Notes: a model not told the origin generated them from the letters alone. A DNA stretch of 64,000 nucleotides from Verrucomicrobiales bacterium (GCA_027488845.1 JAIYBC010000046.1:62001-126000); one strand, 5' to 3'; numbered from the stretch's first letter, positions 27,033-37,109 are shown. Translations and numbers: made by a program.

Positions 27033-29522
27033 TCAGTTCCCGCGGAGCAATCTTTGGACGACGTCGGCGGGGAGGCCGCTGTTCTGGATGGTGGTGCGGG
27101 CATCCGCGGCACCCGATCTCAGGAGGTTCCCCGCGGCCTGTTCCAATGCGTCGCCCCGCCGGGTCGGGTCCTGGATGGACATCGCCCAAGTCCATCCGAG
27201 CCCCGGGTCCGAGCTGCCCACGGAGCCGACGAACGCCGCCACCGCCTTGTCGCGTCCCTCGCCGGCCGTGAGCGAGTTCAGCCATTGCGCCGCCTGCTGA
27301 GGTTCGCTCCGGGGCCAGTTCTGCATGAGCGTCTGCGCCGCGTCGTCCCTCACCTGGCCTGCCGGGAACCGGCCGACCCACTCCGCCGTGTAGGCCGGGT
27401 CCGCCCCGGCCATGTTGCCGATCACCGAGCGGATCCCGCGCTCCAGCTCCGGGCCTGTCAGAGTGCCCACGTAGTGTGCGGCCTCCTGCGGCGAGGTCGA
27501 AGCCCATTGGCCCAGCACGCTCGCCATCGCACCCGCGCGGCCGTCCCCGGCCGGCAACCCCTGGGCCCAACCCAGGGCCGAAGCCGGATCGGCCGAGGCC
27601 CAGGAACCCGCGATGCGCCTCAACGCCTCGTCCCTTCCGGGACCCTCCGGCATCGCCATCGCACCGGCCCCGGCCGCCTGCGGATCGCGCGACGCCCAGT
27701 TCCCGAGCAGTTCGCCGAGGAACCGATCCCGCGTGCCGTCGTCCGGCAGCTTCGACGCGAACGCCATGCCCTCCTCCGGGTTCCGCCAGGACCAGGTGTT
27801 GGCGACCGTGGACATCATCTGGTTCCGCTGATCCCCGGCGGGAAGGGTCTGGAGGAACTCGGCCGCCTCGCCGACGTTTTCGCGGGCCCACTGCCAGGAC
27901 ATCCGTTCGATGGCGGCGTTGCGTTCGGGACCCTCCGGGAGCTGCTTCATCCAGGCGACCGCCGCCTCGGGGTCCGATCCCATCCAGCCGTCCGCCAACT
28001 GGCCGATCATCTGGATCCGCTGCTGGCCCACGGGAAGGTCGTTGAGGTGTTGGGCGGCCAGAGCCGGCTCCTGCTGCGAGAGCGACCACATGAGGTTCTG
28101 CATGGCGCCGGCGCGGAGCGTGGGGCTGTCCAGGCTGCCCACCCATTCGAGCGCGGCCCGCGGATCCTGTTCCATCCACGCCTGGGCGAGGGACTGGACG
28201 GCACCGACCTTTCCCAGTCCGCCCGGAAGGGCCGCGGCGGCGGCGGCGGCGGCCTGGGGATCGGTCCGGGCCCAACCCGCGAGGGACTGTGCCACGGCGG
28301 CGTTGCGGGCCTCGACACCGGGAAACTCCCTGGCGGCGGCCAGCGCGGCGGCCGGATCCCGTTCGGCGTAGTCGGCGAAGATCTGGCCCAACCGATGGGT
28401 GTCCTGGGTGCTGAACCGCAGGCCCCGGAGCGAGGCGATCGCACCGGCGGGATCCTCCTCCAGCCGGGTGGAGGCCAAGGCGAGGAGACCGCGCGTGCGC
28501 TGGGCGGAGTCCGTCCGTCCGGCCAGCCATTGCTTCAACGCCTCCGGATCCCGCTCGACGAGGTTGCCGAGGAGGTTCCTCTCCATCTCCTCGCGGTTCT
28601 GGGATGCCGGCAGCAGGTCGAGGATCTTCAACCCCTTCGCCGGGTCGCTCCAGGTCATGCCCTCCAGCGACTGGACCGTCCGGCTCTTGCGGCGGGTCTC
28701 CTCCGGAAGCGACTTGAACCACTCCAGGGCCGCGTCGGCGTCGGTCTCCATCCATTTGGACAGGACGGAGCCGAACGCCTGGTTGCCGCCGCCCCACCGG
28801 TTGCCACGCCCCGCCTTGAGGGCCTCCTCCGCGGCCAGCTTCGGATCGCTGTCCACCATGGACTGGAGGACCTCCCCACGGATCCATTCCCTTTGAGGCG
28901 TCGGCAGCTTGTCGACCATCGCGAGAGCCCCCTTGGCGTCCTTCTCCGCCATGCCCGACAGGACCCCGGACAGCACCTGGCGCCGACGGGAGGCCGGCTG
29001 GATCGCGTCGACGAGCGCAAGGGCCTCCGCAGGCTCGGTGCGCGCCAGGGTGCGGAGGCCCAAGGTCGTCATCATGTCGCGGATCCCGCGGACCTTCTGC
29101 CCCTTGGCCGCCTCGAGCACGCCCCGCGGATCCTTTTCCGACCAGACTTCGACGAGGAGCCAACGCAGGTTCAGCTGCGCCTCGTTGCCGACAGAACGTT
29201 CGAGGATGCCGTAGGCCTCACGCAGCTGCGCCAGCTCAAGTCCGTCGCAGAACCGCTGGAACTCCTTCCATCGGCGCTGCATCGGCATCCTGGAGATCTC
29301 CCGGATCCGCTCCTCGAGGTTCCCCGGGGACTCCGCCGTCGTCCGCCCCGCCCGGAGCGGATTGCCGGAGACGCCACGGACCTCCCCCGTCGACGCCTTC
29401 GAGGCCGAGGCCGGCGGGGAGGACGTCCCGGAGCCGGAGCCGGCGGAGCGGCCGAGGGAAAGTCCGACGGCGATGCCGACGGCGGCGGAGACGGCGGACA
29501 GGACGGCGGGGGAGGTCTTCAT
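27033..29522 (-). CDS. signal-peptide protein with tandem ~30-35-aa helical repeats
   Basis: An 829-aa protein. It starts at the ATG at 29522 with a hydrophobic anchor (AVLSAVSAAVGIAVGLSLG). From about residue 100 to the end it is built of 20 or more repeats of roughly 30-35 residues with the pattern W(A/S)xxDPxAALxWxxxLPxGxxRxxAxxxL (for example SWASADPASALGWAQGLPAG and QWASTSPQEAAHYVGTL). The pattern predicts paired helices and an alpha-solenoid like HEAT/SEL1-type repeats. Such proteins are frequent in Verrucomicrobiota; their function is not established. The short region at 26930-27032 separates it from the kinase gene. Divergent from the oxidoreductase gene at 29719. Confidence 0.85.
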   Translation of the reverse strand: MKTSPAVLSAVSAAVGIAVGLSLGRSAGSGSGTSSPPASASKASTGEVRGVSGNPLRAGRTTAESPGNLEERIREISRMPMQRRWKEFQRFCDGLELAQLREAYGILERSVGNEAQLNLRWLLVEVWSEKDPRGVLEAAKGQKVRGIRDMMTTLGLRTLARTEPAEALALVDAIQPASRRRQVLSGVLSGMAEKDAKGALAMVDKLPTPQREWIRGEVLQSMVDSDPKLAAEEALKAGRGNRWGGGNQAFGSVLSKWMETDADAALEWFKSLPEETRRKSRTVQSLEGMTWSDPAKGLKILDLLPASQNREEMERNLLGNLVERDPEALKQWLAGRTDSAQRTRGLLALASTRLEEDPAGAIASLRGLRFSTQDTHRLGQIFADYAERDPAAALAAAREFPGVEARNAAVAQSLAGWARTDPQAAAAAAAALPGGLGKVGAVQSLAQAWMEQDPRAALEWVGSLDSPTLRAGAMQNLMWSLSQQEPALAAQHLNDLPVGQQRIQMIGQLADGWMGSDPEAAVAWMKQLPEGPERNAAIERMSWQWARENVGEAAEFLQTLPAGDQRNQMMSTVANTWSWRNPEEGMAFASKLPDDGTRDRFLGELLGNWASRDPQAAGAGAMAMPEGPGRDEALRRIAGSWASADPASALGWAQGLPAGDGRAGAMASVLGQWASTSPQEAAHYVGTLTGPELERGIRSVIGNMAGADPAYTAEWVGRFPAGQVRDDAAQTLMQNWPRSEPQQAAQWLNSLTAGEGRDKAVAAFVGSVGSSDPGLGWTWAMSIQDPTRRGDALEQAAGNLLRSGAADARTTIQNSGLPADVVQRLLRGN

Positions 29523-29632
29523 GGGGGAAGGTCTTCGGGTCCGGCGGCAGTGATGACAGGAGGCCCGGACGAAAAGTTCAAGAGCACCGACGGAAGCACG
29601 CCCCATCGCAAACCGGAACCGATCCGGACCCC

Positions 29633-29667
29633 AGAATCCGGAATCCCACGTCACGAATCCCCAATGC
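29633..29667. repeat. short heptad-phased repeat in a divergent promoter region
   Basis: AGAATCC, GGAATCC, CACGTCA, CGAATCC and CCAATGC follow each other in 7-nt register in the 196-nt gap between the divergent genes at 29522 and 29719. It is degenerate, but shares the period of the longer arrays in this window. Confidence 0.5.
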
Positions 29668-29718
29668 CGTGGGTCCTTCGGCGTTGATCGGGAGCGGTCG
29701 AACGAAGAGCGTTGCGCC

Positions 29719-30747
29719 ATGCATTCCCCCCTGCGCATCGGGATCGTCGGCACCGGCTTCATCGCCGATGTCATCGCCACCGCCATGAAGGAGACCTCGG
29801 CCGTCCGGCTGTCCGCCGTGGCGAGCCGGCGTGTGGAGACGGCGTCGGCCTTCGCGGCCCGACACGACTGCGTGCCGGTGCACGGGACGTGGGAGGAGCT
29901 GCTGGCGAGCGGGGACGTCGACGCCGTGTACGTCGCCACGCCGACGGTGGCGCGCGAGGCGATCTGCGTGGAGGCGGCGAAGCGGGGCAAGCACGTGCTC
30001 GGCGACAAGCCGTTCCGCGACCTCGCCTCGCTCCGGAACATCACCGCGGCCTGCCGCGAGGCGGGCGTGGCGTTCATGGACGCCACCCATTTCACGCACC
30101 ACCCCCGCACCCGGCAGATCCGGGCGGAACTGCCCGAACGCACCGGGCGGCTCGAGTCGATCCGCACCTCCTTCTTCTTCCCCAACGCGGACAAGGCGAA
30201 CATCCGCCTCCAGCCAGACAAGGAGCCGACGGGCGCCATCGGAGACATGGCGTGGTACTCGATGCGCGCCGTGGCCGAGTACGCGCCGCACCATCCGGCG
30301 GTGGTCTGCAGCCGCGGCGTGGCCCGCCGTGACGCGTCCAACGGCGCGTTCCTGCGCGGCGCCGGCGTGATCGGGTTCGCCGACGGCCTCACCACCACCT
30401 GGGATGCCGGCTACACCGTCGGCGCATGCCTGATGGACCTCGACCTGATGGGCGAGAAGGGCGTGATCCAGGTCGACGACTTCGTCCTGGACTGGGCCGG
30501 CGGATACTTCCTCCCGGACCACTCGCGCGTGGTCGGCTTCACCCAACGCAACGGCCCGGTCTCACCCTCGGGCTACGTCCGCGTGGAATCGCCGAGCCCG
30601 GTGCGGCAGGCGGCGTTGATGATGGAGGAGTTCGCCCGTCTCGCGCGCGACCCGCGCAGCCCCGACGTCGAGGCCAGCATCCGGCGCACCGAGTACACCC
30701 AGCACCTGGTCGACACGATCTTCGCCTCCCTCGAGGTCGGCGCCTGA
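29719..30747 (+). CDS. Gfo/Idh/MocA-family oxidoreductase
   Basis: A 342-aa NAD(P)-dependent dehydrogenase-like protein. The Rossmann motif is RIGIVGTGFIADVIATAM at the N-terminus, followed by DVDAVYVATPTVAREAICVEAAKRGKHVLGDKPF, the EKP-like catalytic segment of the family (here DKP). The C-terminal alpha/beta domain includes GDMAWYSMRAVAEYAPH. Family members act on sugars, inositols or similar polyols; the substrate is not predictable here. The start is the ATG at 29719. The gene stands alone, divergent from the solenoid-protein gene. Confidence 0.92.
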   Translation: MHSPLRIGIVGTGFIADVIATAMKETSAVRLSAVASRRVETASAFAARHDCVPVHGTWEELLASGDVDAVYVATPTVAREAICVEAAKRGKHVLGDKPFRDLASLRNITAACREAGVAFMDATHFTHHPRTRQIRAELPERTGRLESIRTSFFFPNADKANIRLQPDKEPTGAIGDMAWYSMRAVAEYAPHHPAVVCSRGVARRDASNGAFLRGAGVIGFADGLTTTWDAGYTVGACLMDLDLMGEKGVIQVDDFVLDWAGGYFLPDHSRVVGFTQRNGPVSPSGYVRVESPSPVRQAALMMEEFARLARDPRSPDVEASIRRTEYTQHLVDTIFASLEVGA

Positions 30748-30850
30748 ATCCCACAAGACCCAAGGGATCGGCATGCAAAACCGCAAAGCCGCGATGCAGA
30801 GGGGGCACGCAAGTGAATCCGCAGCCCGGCGGCCGCGGCTACCTCCGAGA

Positions 30851-30885
30851 AATCGGAGATCACGAATCGCGAATCTGGAATCACT
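30851..30885. repeat. short heptad-phased repeat
   Basis: AATCGGA, GATCACG, AATCGCG, AATCTGG and AATCACT follow in strict 7-nt phase in the 220-nt gap between the oxidoreductase and cupin genes. Confidence 0.55.
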
Positions 30886-30967
30886 TGGCGGCCTTGCGTA
30901 TCTGCGTGAGCTCCGTCTTCGCTTCCATCGAGTCGCAACGCCTGAACCCCCAGACCGTTTTCCCGCC

Positions 30968-31489
30968 ATGCACCCCGTCGTCCAGAAGCTGATCGAACAG
31001 TACCGGCTCCAACCGCTGCCGGTGGAGGGCACCCTTTTCGCCCAGACCTACCGCTCGGCCGCGGAACTCGCGCCGGGACAGCCGGCCGGAACCGTGATGG
31101 TCGGCCTCTACTGCGAGGAACCCCGCAGCGAATCGCTGTTCCACCGGCTCACGCTCGACGAGGTCTGGCACTTCTACGGCGGGGATCCGTTCCGCCTGAT
31201 CCTCCTGCGGCCCGACGGCACCGGCGAGGACGTGGTGCTCGGGCCGGATCCGATGGCCGGTCACCGGGCGCAGTACATCGTGCCGGCCGGCGTCTGGCAG
31301 GCGGCGCACCTGATCCAAGGTGGGGCATGGTCGCTGTACGGATGCACCATGTCCCCGGGCTGGATTCCCGGATGCTTCGAGGGCGGAACCCGCGCGGCCC
31401 TGCTCGCCAGCCATCCGTCGCGGGCCGCGGACATCGAGCGCTACGCCTGTCCGGACGGCGAGATCCACATGCCGTCCTCGATGGCCTGA
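30968..31489 (+). CDS. DUF985 cupin-fold protein
   Basis: A 173-aa protein of the cupin_5/DUF985 family. Typical segments are present: SESLFHRLTLDEVWHFYGGDPF, VVLGPDPMAGHRAQYIVPAGVWQAAHL and GGAWSLYGCTMSPGWIPGCFEGG, in the expected order and length. The start is the ATG at 30968, directly before the conserved HPVVQKLIEQYRLQPLPVEG. Structural members are double-stranded beta-helix proteins; a sugar-related or thioesterase-like role has been proposed for some, but none is firm. Confidence 0.92.
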   Translation: MHPVVQKLIEQYRLQPLPVEGTLFAQTYRSAAELAPGQPAGTVMVGLYCEEPRSESLFHRLTLDEVWHFYGGDPFRLILLRPDGTGEDVVLGPDPMAGHRAQYIVPAGVWQAAHLIQGGAWSLYGCTMSPGWIPGCFEGGTRAALLASHPSRAADIERYACPDGEIHMPSSMA

Positions 31490-31520
31490 GCAGGAAGGAT
31501 TCGGAAGGAACGAAGACGGG

Positions 31521-31796
31521 CCTCACGCGAGGCCGCCAAGACGCCAAGGGATCCGTGGGTCCTATTCGGGATCTTCGATTTCCAGCGGCCGCGGTCGCCC
31601 GGCTGCGGATCCTCTCCGATCCTTGGTCGGAACGACGCAGAAGGGATTGGTACTCCAAGCCGCAAAGCCGCGGAAGACGGAGGAAGAAGTGGGCAACGAA
31701 GGATTGTCCGACACGGAATCGGACACCGAAGGGTGGGTGCCGCGGTCCGTCCGGTATCCCAGGCTTCCCTTCGCGTCTTGGCGCCTTCGCGTGAGG
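31521..31796. repeat. inverted-repeat-flanked intergenic element
   Basis: The 30-nt left arm (31521-31550) and the inverse of the right arm (31767-31796) agree at 27 of 30 positions; both contain CCTCACGCGA and CGCCAAGACGC. The enclosed ~215 nt have no believable gene but include a further GCCGCAAAGCCGCGGAAGAC-like run. The element lies in the 399-nt gap between the cupin and M20 genes. Confidence 0.85.
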
Positions 31797-31888
31797 CCGA
31801 TCCCGGTCCCCACTGCATCGTTCCGGCTTCGGGTGAACCCAGCCTGAAGGCTCGACACGGGGCCGAGATTGGGGAATGGGAGAGCCGC

Positions 31889-33238
31889 ATGACCGCCCAA
31901 GCCCTCCGTCGTCTCCCGCTGAAGGTCCTCCTTGGAACGGGCCTTGCCCTCGCCACCGCCCTGCCCTGCGCCGCCCTGGACCGGGATTCGGTGCGCCGGC
32001 GGATCGAGGCGGAGCAGCCATCGCTCGAGGCCCTGTACCTCGACCTGCACCGGGCGCCGGAGCTGTCGTTCCAGGAGGTGGCGACGGGGAACCGGATCGC
32101 GGATGAATTGGAGAAGGCGGGTCTTGTCGTGACGCGGAAGGTCGGCGGGACCGGCGTGGTCGGCGTGTTCACCAACGGTCCGGGGCCGGTGGTCCTGCTG
32201 CGCGCCGACCTCGACGGGTTGCCGGTGAAGGAACAGACCGGCCTGCCCTACGCGAGCACCGCCAAGGCGACGAACGAACTCGGCGAGGTCGTCTCCACGA
32301 TGCACGCCTGCGGCCATGACATCCACATGACCGGCCTCGTCGGCGCGGCCCGTGTCCTCGTGGCCTTGAAGTCGGAATGGCAGGGCACGCTGGTCTGCAT
32401 CGGGCAACCCGCGGAGGAACGCGGAGGCGGCGCGCGTGCGATGCTGAAGGACGGCCTGTTCACCCGCTTCCCCAAGCCGACGGCCTGCGTCTCCCTGCAT
32501 TGCAACGCCACGCTGCTGGCCGGCCAGCTCGGCTTCGTCGAGGGATTCACCTTCGCCAACGTCGACTCGGTGGACATCACCGTGCGCGGCGTCGGCGGCC
32601 ACGGGGCCTACCCGCACCAGGCCAAGGACCCGGTCGTGCTCGCCTCGCAGATCGTCCTCGCGCTCCAGACGATCGTGAGCCGGGAGATCCGTCCCGGTGA
32701 CCCGGCGGTGGTCACGGTCGGATCCATCCACGGCGGCTCGAAGCACAACATCATCCCGGACGAGGTCCGCCTGCAGCTGACCCTGCGGAGCTACACCGAC
32801 GAGGTGCGGAAGCAGACCGTCGAGGCGATCCGGCGCATCTGCCGGGGACAGGCCGAGGCGGCGGGGCTCCCGCCCGAGCTGCATCCGGTGGTGAAGGTGG
32901 CCGACGAGTTCACGCCGGCGCTCTACAACGACCCCGCCTTGACGCGGAAGATCGCCGAGACCGGCCGCGGGTGGTTCGGCACCGAACGGGTCCAGACGCT
33001 CCTGCCGACCATGGGCGGCGAGGACTTCAGCGAATACGGCCGGACCGAGGACAAGATCCCCATCTGCCAGTTCTGGCTGGGAATCGTTTCCCCGGAACAG
33101 AACGCGGAGGCGCTGAAGGCCGGGAAGCCGTTGCCGAGCCTGCATTCGCCGTTCTTCCGTCCCCTGCCCGGCCCAAGCCTTCGGACCGCGGTCACGTCCC
33201 TGACGGCCGCCGTGCTCGAGTTGGCTCCGCCGCGCTGA
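31889..33238 (+). CDS. secreted M20-family amidohydrolase
   Basis: A 449-aa metallo-amidohydrolase of the M20D group (IAA-amino acid hydrolase/hippuricase type). It begins with a signal sequence (LKVLLGTGLALATALPCAAL). Metal-binding motifs are MHACGHDIHMT (His and Asp ligands), QPAEERGGGARAM (the EE pair), and a late HSPFF with the final His. The dimerisation domain is around GVGGHGAYPHQAKDPVVLAS. The likely reaction is release of an acyl group from N-acyl amino acids or similar amides, outside the cytoplasm. The start is the ATG at 31889 with GGGAG about 7 nt upstream. Confidence 0.93.
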   Translation: MTAQALRRLPLKVLLGTGLALATALPCAALDRDSVRRRIEAEQPSLEALYLDLHRAPELSFQEVATGNRIADELEKAGLVVTRKVGGTGVVGVFTNGPGPVVLLRADLDGLPVKEQTGLPYASTAKATNELGEVVSTMHACGHDIHMTGLVGAARVLVALKSEWQGTLVCIGQPAEERGGGARAMLKDGLFTRFPKPTACVSLHCNATLLAGQLGFVEGFTFANVDSVDITVRGVGGHGAYPHQAKDPVVLASQIVLALQTIVSREIRPGDPAVVTVGSIHGGSKHNIIPDEVRLQLTLRSYTDEVRKQTVEAIRRICRGQAEAAGLPPELHPVVKVADEFTPALYNDPALTRKIAETGRGWFGTERVQTLLPTMGGEDFSEYGRTEDKIPICQFWLGIVSPEQNAEALKAGKPLPSLHSPFFRPLPGPSLRTAVTSLTAAVLELAPPR

Positions 33239-33451
33239 GACGGAATCGTTGGACGTGGGCGGAGACGGGACCCACGCCAAGACGCGAATCCGCCAAACGG
33301 GAACGGGGAACCGCTCGTTCCTCGCGCCGGGACCGTCCACCGTGTCCCATCCCGGATCCGGCAGCCCGCATGCGTCTTCGCGTATCCCGCGTATCGGCGT
33401 CAGGCCGGTCTTCGCTCCGTTCGGACCGTTCCGGCCGGGCAGGCGCCCACC
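33239..33451. other. intergenic region with degenerate repeat arms
   Basis: No gene. Left-arm-like sequence at 33273-33301 (ACGCCAA, GACGCGA, ATCCGCC, AAACGGG in 7-nt units) and a weak inverse counterpart at 33371-33403 resemble the better preserved inverted elements at 18.4, 31.5 and 62.1 kb. It lies between converging genes. Confidence 0.4.
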
Positions 33452-34972
33452 TCAGGCGAGGCAGCGCCGGAAGCCGGCGTTCAGCGCCTCGCGGTCGAGG
33501 TTGCGGCCGATGAACACGAGCTGGCTCTTCCGCTCGGCCTCGTCCTTCCAGGCCCGCTCGGGCTTGCCCTCGAAGAGCATGTGGACGCCCTGGAAGACGA
33601 AGCGGTTCGCCTGGCCGCGGAGGTTCAGGATGCCCTTCATCCGGAAGATGTCCTGGCCCTTCGTCTGCAGCAGCTCGCTCAGCCAGGCGTTCAGCTTCTT
33701 GGCATCCAGCTCCCGACGCTCCTCGATGCCGACACTGGTGACGGTTTCGTCGTGGGTGTGCTCGTGGTGGTGTCCGCCGTGCTCGTGGACGTGGCCCGGC
33801 TCGATGGCCTTGCCGTCCTTCTCGATCCGGCCCTTGAACTCGTCGAGGCCATGCTGCGTGAACAGCGCGTAGTTCCCGTGGGCCGGGATGCGCACCGTCG
33901 CCGTGAGGCCGTCCTCGCCCAGGATCAGCTTGTGCAGGATCCGACCCGGCTTGATCACCCCGCCCTGCCGGACCGCCGTCCCAATGCCGCCGAACACCAC
34001 CTCCGCGACGTCCTCCGCCGCATGCAACGCATCATGGAGTCCGCCATGGCAGTGCTCCCCGTCCCCATGGTCATGGTCGTGGTCGTGGTCGTGATCATGC
34101 TCGTGTCCGTGGTCATGGTCGTGGTCGTGGTCGTGCGCCTTCTCCCCGTGAGCCTCACCGTGATCATGGCCGTGGTCATGATCGCAGGTTTCGTGGGAAT
34201 GGGTGTCCAACTGGAGCAGGACGACGCCCATCACCGGGTCGGGACCGGCCTCGAGCCGCAACTGGTGGTCGCCGCCGTCGAGGTGGTAGGTGCCGCTCCA
34301 TTCGAACGGGAGCGACTTCTCGAGGAAATCACCGTCGAGGGTCAGCTTGTGGTCGAGGTCGAACGCGTGGATGTCGATGACCTCCTCCACCGACAGGTTC
34401 GACTGCTGGGTCCGGTGGAAGCGGGCCACGGCGTTCACGGCCCGGAGCTGCTTCTCGAGGTGGGCCAGCTCGTCGGGCGTCACCAGGTCGGTCTTGTTCA
34501 GGACGATCCGGTCCGCGAAGGCCACCTGCTGCTTGGCCTCCGGTGCGTCGTGCAGGTGCAGCGGAAGATGCTTCGCGTCGACCAGCGTCACGATGCCGTC
34601 GAGTCGGAAGTGCTCCTTGATCTCCTCGTCGCTGAAGAAGGTCTGGGCGACCGGGCCGGGATCGGCGAGGCCGGTGGTCTCGACCAGCACGTAGTCGAAG
34701 CGGTCCTTGCGCTTGAGCAGCTGGCCGAGGATGCGGATCAGGTCTCCGCGGACGGTGCAGCACAGGCAGCCGTTGTTCATCTCGAAGATCTCCTCGTCCG
34801 CCTGGATGACCAGCTCGTTGTCGATGCCGATCTCGCCGAATTCGTTCTCGATCACGGCGATCCGCTTGCCGTGTTTGGCGGTGAGGATGCGGTTGAGCAG
34901 GGTGGTCTTGCCCGATCCGAGGAATCCGGTGAGGACGGTGACCGGGATGCGCGTGTCGTTCTTGGCGGCCAT
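33452..34972 (-). CDS. CobW/COG0523 GTPase with long His-Asp-rich metal-binding loop
   Basis: A 506-aa G3E GTPase of the metal-chaperone type. The P-loop is GFLGSGKTT (16-24), the metal site CxCC is MNNGCLCC (C69, C71, C72), and the base-recognition motif is VLNKTD. A loop near residues 260-310 is almost pure His/Asp/Gly/Glu ([20 protein letters not shown]), with a further His cluster ([16 protein letters not shown]) before the C-terminal CobW domain, which makes it longer than common members (~320-400 aa). COG0523 proteins with such stretches usually handle zinc. The start is the ATG at 34972. No Zur box was identified. Confidence 0.93.
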   Translation of the reverse strand: MAAKNDTRIPVTVLTGFLGSGKTTLLNRILTAKHGKRIAVIENEFGEIGIDNELVIQADEEIFEMNNGCLCCTVRGDLIRILGQLLKRKDRFDYVLVETTGLADPGPVAQTFFSDEEIKEHFRLDGIVTLVDAKHLPLHLHDAPEAKQQVAFADRIVLNKTDLVTPDELAHLEKQLRAVNAVARFHRTQQSNLSVEEVIDIHAFDLDHKLTLDGDFLEKSLPFEWSGTYHLDGGDHQLRLEAGPDPVMGVVLLQLDTHSHETCDHDHGHDHGEAHGEKAHDHDHDHDHGHEHDHDHDHDHDHGDGEHCHGGLHDALHAAEDVAEVVFGGIGTAVRQGGVIKPGRILHKLILGEDGLTATVRIPAHGNYALFTQHGLDEFKGRIEKDGKAIEPGHVHEHGGHHHEHTHDETVTSVGIEERRELDAKKLNAWLSELLQTKGQDIFRMKGILNLRGQANRFVFQGVHMLFEGKPERAWKDEAERKSQLVFIGRNLDREALNAGFRRCLA

Positions 34973-35220
34973 AGCAGTGTCCGCGGAGCGTGCGCGAAGC
35001 CCGTCGGGATGGCAAATGCCGCCGCCGGAGCCCAAGGGGGCGAAGAACGACCCCACGCCCATTCGCCAACGGCGCCAACGGGGCACCGGTTCCGGGTTCG
35101 GAACCGCGATCGCCACTGGGTGGTTCGGTTCAGCGACGGGAATTCGGCGGCTTCCTTCCCCTCCCGTGGGGCGTTGGGACATTGCGGCATTGGGTGCCGA
35201 TCCCTTCTGCCCCGTTCCTC
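34973..35220. other. intergenic region, no gene seen
   Basis: About 250 nt between the photolyase stop (35221) and the CobW start. It holds the CobW promoter and short GC-rich repeats of the CGCCAACGGCGCCAACGGGG kind. No hairpin with a T-run was found. Confidence 0.35.
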
Positions 35221-36834
35221 TCAGAGGCCCAGGTCCAACTGACGGGAGGAGCCGACTTCATCCGGGCGATCCGACGCGACGTCGAGGCCCCGTTCCCCGA
35301 GTTCCCGATGCACCGCGGCGTCGCCCCGCCCCTTCCGGCTTCCGTGCCGAAGGAACACCCTTCGGGCCTCGACACGGGTCCCAGCGGCCCGACGGATCAC
35401 GGCCAGCCTCTCCCGGGCCTCCCGGTACGCACGGGTGAACTCCACCACCGGCTCCGGATAGTCCCGTCCGATCCGGCATCCGACGCGCGCCTGGATCGCC
35501 TCCGGCATGGATTCCGGCCGCGCCAGGTAGGCGTCGGGGACGCCGGCCAGCTCCGGAATCCAGCGCCGGATGAAGATCCCCTGCGGATCCTGGTCGATCG
35601 CCTGCTTGGCCGGGGAATAGATCCTCACCGCGTTGATCCCGGTGGTCCCGCTCTGCATCTGGAACTGGCTGAAGTGGATGCCCGGCTCGAAGTCGAGGAA
35701 GTGCCGCGCCAGGAAGACCGCGGTGGGCCTCCAGTGGAGCCAAAGCAGGTGGCTGGCGACGCTCACCAGCATGGCCCGCATCCGGAAGTTCAGCCAACCG
35801 GTCGCCTGCACGCACCGCATGCAGGCGTCCACCATCGGGAACCCGGTCCGGCCCGCGCTCCACGCCGCCAGCCGGCGACGCCCCTCCTCGGATTCGGTGT
35901 GCTCCTCGCGCAATCCGTCGTAGGCCCGCACGAAGTTGGCGAACTCGATCCGCGGTTCGTCCTCCAGCTTCTGCATGAAATGGCAGTGCCAACGGAGCCG
36001 CGACTGGAAGCTCCTCAACGAATCCGACCAGCGCCGGTCCACCTCGATCCCGGCCGCCCTATCCCAACGGATCCGTTCCAACCTCTGGTCGGCGGCCTGG
36101 CTCACGGTGCGCATCGAGATGCATCCCCAGGCGAGATGCGGGCTCAGCCGCGAACAGGAGTCCCAGCCGTCCACCGGCGACGACATCGCCCGCCGGTAGT
36201 CCACGCCCCGGACTTCCAGGAAGGTCTCCAGGGTCCGACGGGCCTCGGCCTCCCCGCCCCGTTGCGCGTCGGGCTTCCCGGAAGGCCCCAAGCCCAGCGC
36301 CTCCGGCCCCAGGATCCCCTCCGACTCGATCCCCACGACGGACACGAACCGCGACGGTGCCGCCACGGGCGCGGTGGACATCCGGTCGTTCCAGCGGGCC
36401 GCCCAACCGTCGCGGGAACGCAGCCGCCGGACCACCCCGTCCTGCCGGAACTCCCGCCATCGCACGCCGCGGTCCCGACACCACGCGGCCACCGCGCGGT
36501 CGCGGCGGAAGGTCAGGTCGTTCCCGGTCTCCTCATGCGACCACAGCCCCTCGAACCGTGTCCGTCGCCACAGGTCCTCCAGCGCCTCCACCGCTTCGCG
36601 ACGGAGTGTGACAAGCGCCGAGCCCCGGCGGCGCAACGAGGCGTCCAGCTCCGAGAGGGACTCCGCGATGTACCGCGAGTGGGAGGCGTCCCATTCCGGC
36701 GAGCGCAGCAACGACGGCTCGAACAGGTAGAGCGGGACGACCGGCCCACGAAGCGCGGCCTCGGCCAACGGCGGGTGGTCGGAAACCCGCAGGTCCCGCT
36801 TGAACCACACGACCTGCACACGGCCCACGCTCAT
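35221..36834 (-). CDS. cryptochrome/DNA photolyase
   Basis: A 537-aa flavoprotein of the cryptochrome/photolyase family. The N-terminal alpha/beta antenna domain opens [18 protein letters not shown]; the FAD-binding helical domain contains [51 protein letters not shown] and [14 protein letters not shown], all in order. These segments resemble the cyanobacterial/proteobacterial photolyase-like clade rather than class I CPD photolyase (which reads NNGGWQW at the flavin). The start is the ATG at 36834, overlapping the DUF3253 stop by 4 nt. It is the last gene of a coupled four-gene operon with another photolyase-like protein. Whether it repairs DNA or senses light cannot be decided here. Confidence 0.93.
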   Translation of the reverse strand: MSVGRVQVVWFKRDLRVSDHPPLAEAALRGPVVPLYLFEPSLLRSPEWDASHSRYIAESLSELDASLRRRGSALVTLRREAVEALEDLWRRTRFEGLWSHEETGNDLTFRRDRAVAAWCRDRGVRWREFRQDGVVRRLRSRDGWAARWNDRMSTAPVAAPSRFVSVVGIESEGILGPEALGLGPSGKPDAQRGGEAEARRTLETFLEVRGVDYRRAMSSPVDGWDSCSRLSPHLAWGCISMRTVSQAADQRLERIRWDRAAGIEVDRRWSDSLRSFQSRLRWHCHFMQKLEDEPRIEFANFVRAYDGLREEHTESEEGRRRLAAWSAGRTGFPMVDACMRCVQATGWLNFRMRAMLVSVASHLLWLHWRPTAVFLARHFLDFEPGIHFSQFQMQSGTTGINAVRIYSPAKQAIDQDPQGIFIRRWIPELAGVPDAYLARPESMPEAIQARVGCRIGRDYPEPVVEFTRAYREARERLAVIRRAAGTRVEARRVFLRHGSRKGRGDAAVHRELGERGLDVASDRPDEVGSSRQLDLGL

Positions 36835-37109
36835 GCCGCCCCCCTCCCCTTCGATCCCGCCGAACCGGCGGCCAGGCGGATCGGTCCGTGCGCCAGGACG
36901 GGATCGACGCGGTCTCCGGCCTGGGTCGCTTCCAGAAGGCCTTCCGCAACCAGTCTCGCGGCAACGGCGCGGACGTCCTCCATGTGGCGTCGCCAGTCCC
37001 GCGGGTCCAGGCGGCGGGCCGCCTCGGAAGGGCAGAACGTGCGTCCCCCGGTTCTCTCCGTGGCCAACTCCAGCAGGATGGCACGCAGACGCGGCTCCAG
37101 GACGTTCAT
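36831..37109 (-). CDS. DUF3253 protein
   Basis: A 92-aa winged-helix-like protein of family DUF3253. Diagnostic segments: [34 protein letters not shown], then the typical ending [12 protein letters not shown]. The start is the ATG at 37109; both ends overlap neighbours by 4 nt (ATGA with DUF2256 upstream and with the photolyase downstream). DUF3253 is often found next to DUF2256 and cryptochrome genes, so a role in the light/photolyase module is likely, though its biochemistry is not known. Confidence 0.9.
   Translation of the reverse strand: MNVLEPRLRAILLELATERTGGRTFCPSEAARRLDPRDWRRHMEDVRAVAARLVAEGLLEATQAGDRVDPVLAHGPIRLAAGSAGSKGRGAA

Noticed and set aside
26930-27112. Longer histidine kinase starting at 27112
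   Set aside because: The extra 61 residues overlap the 3' end of the solenoid-protein gene and are Pro/Ser-rich without coding character.
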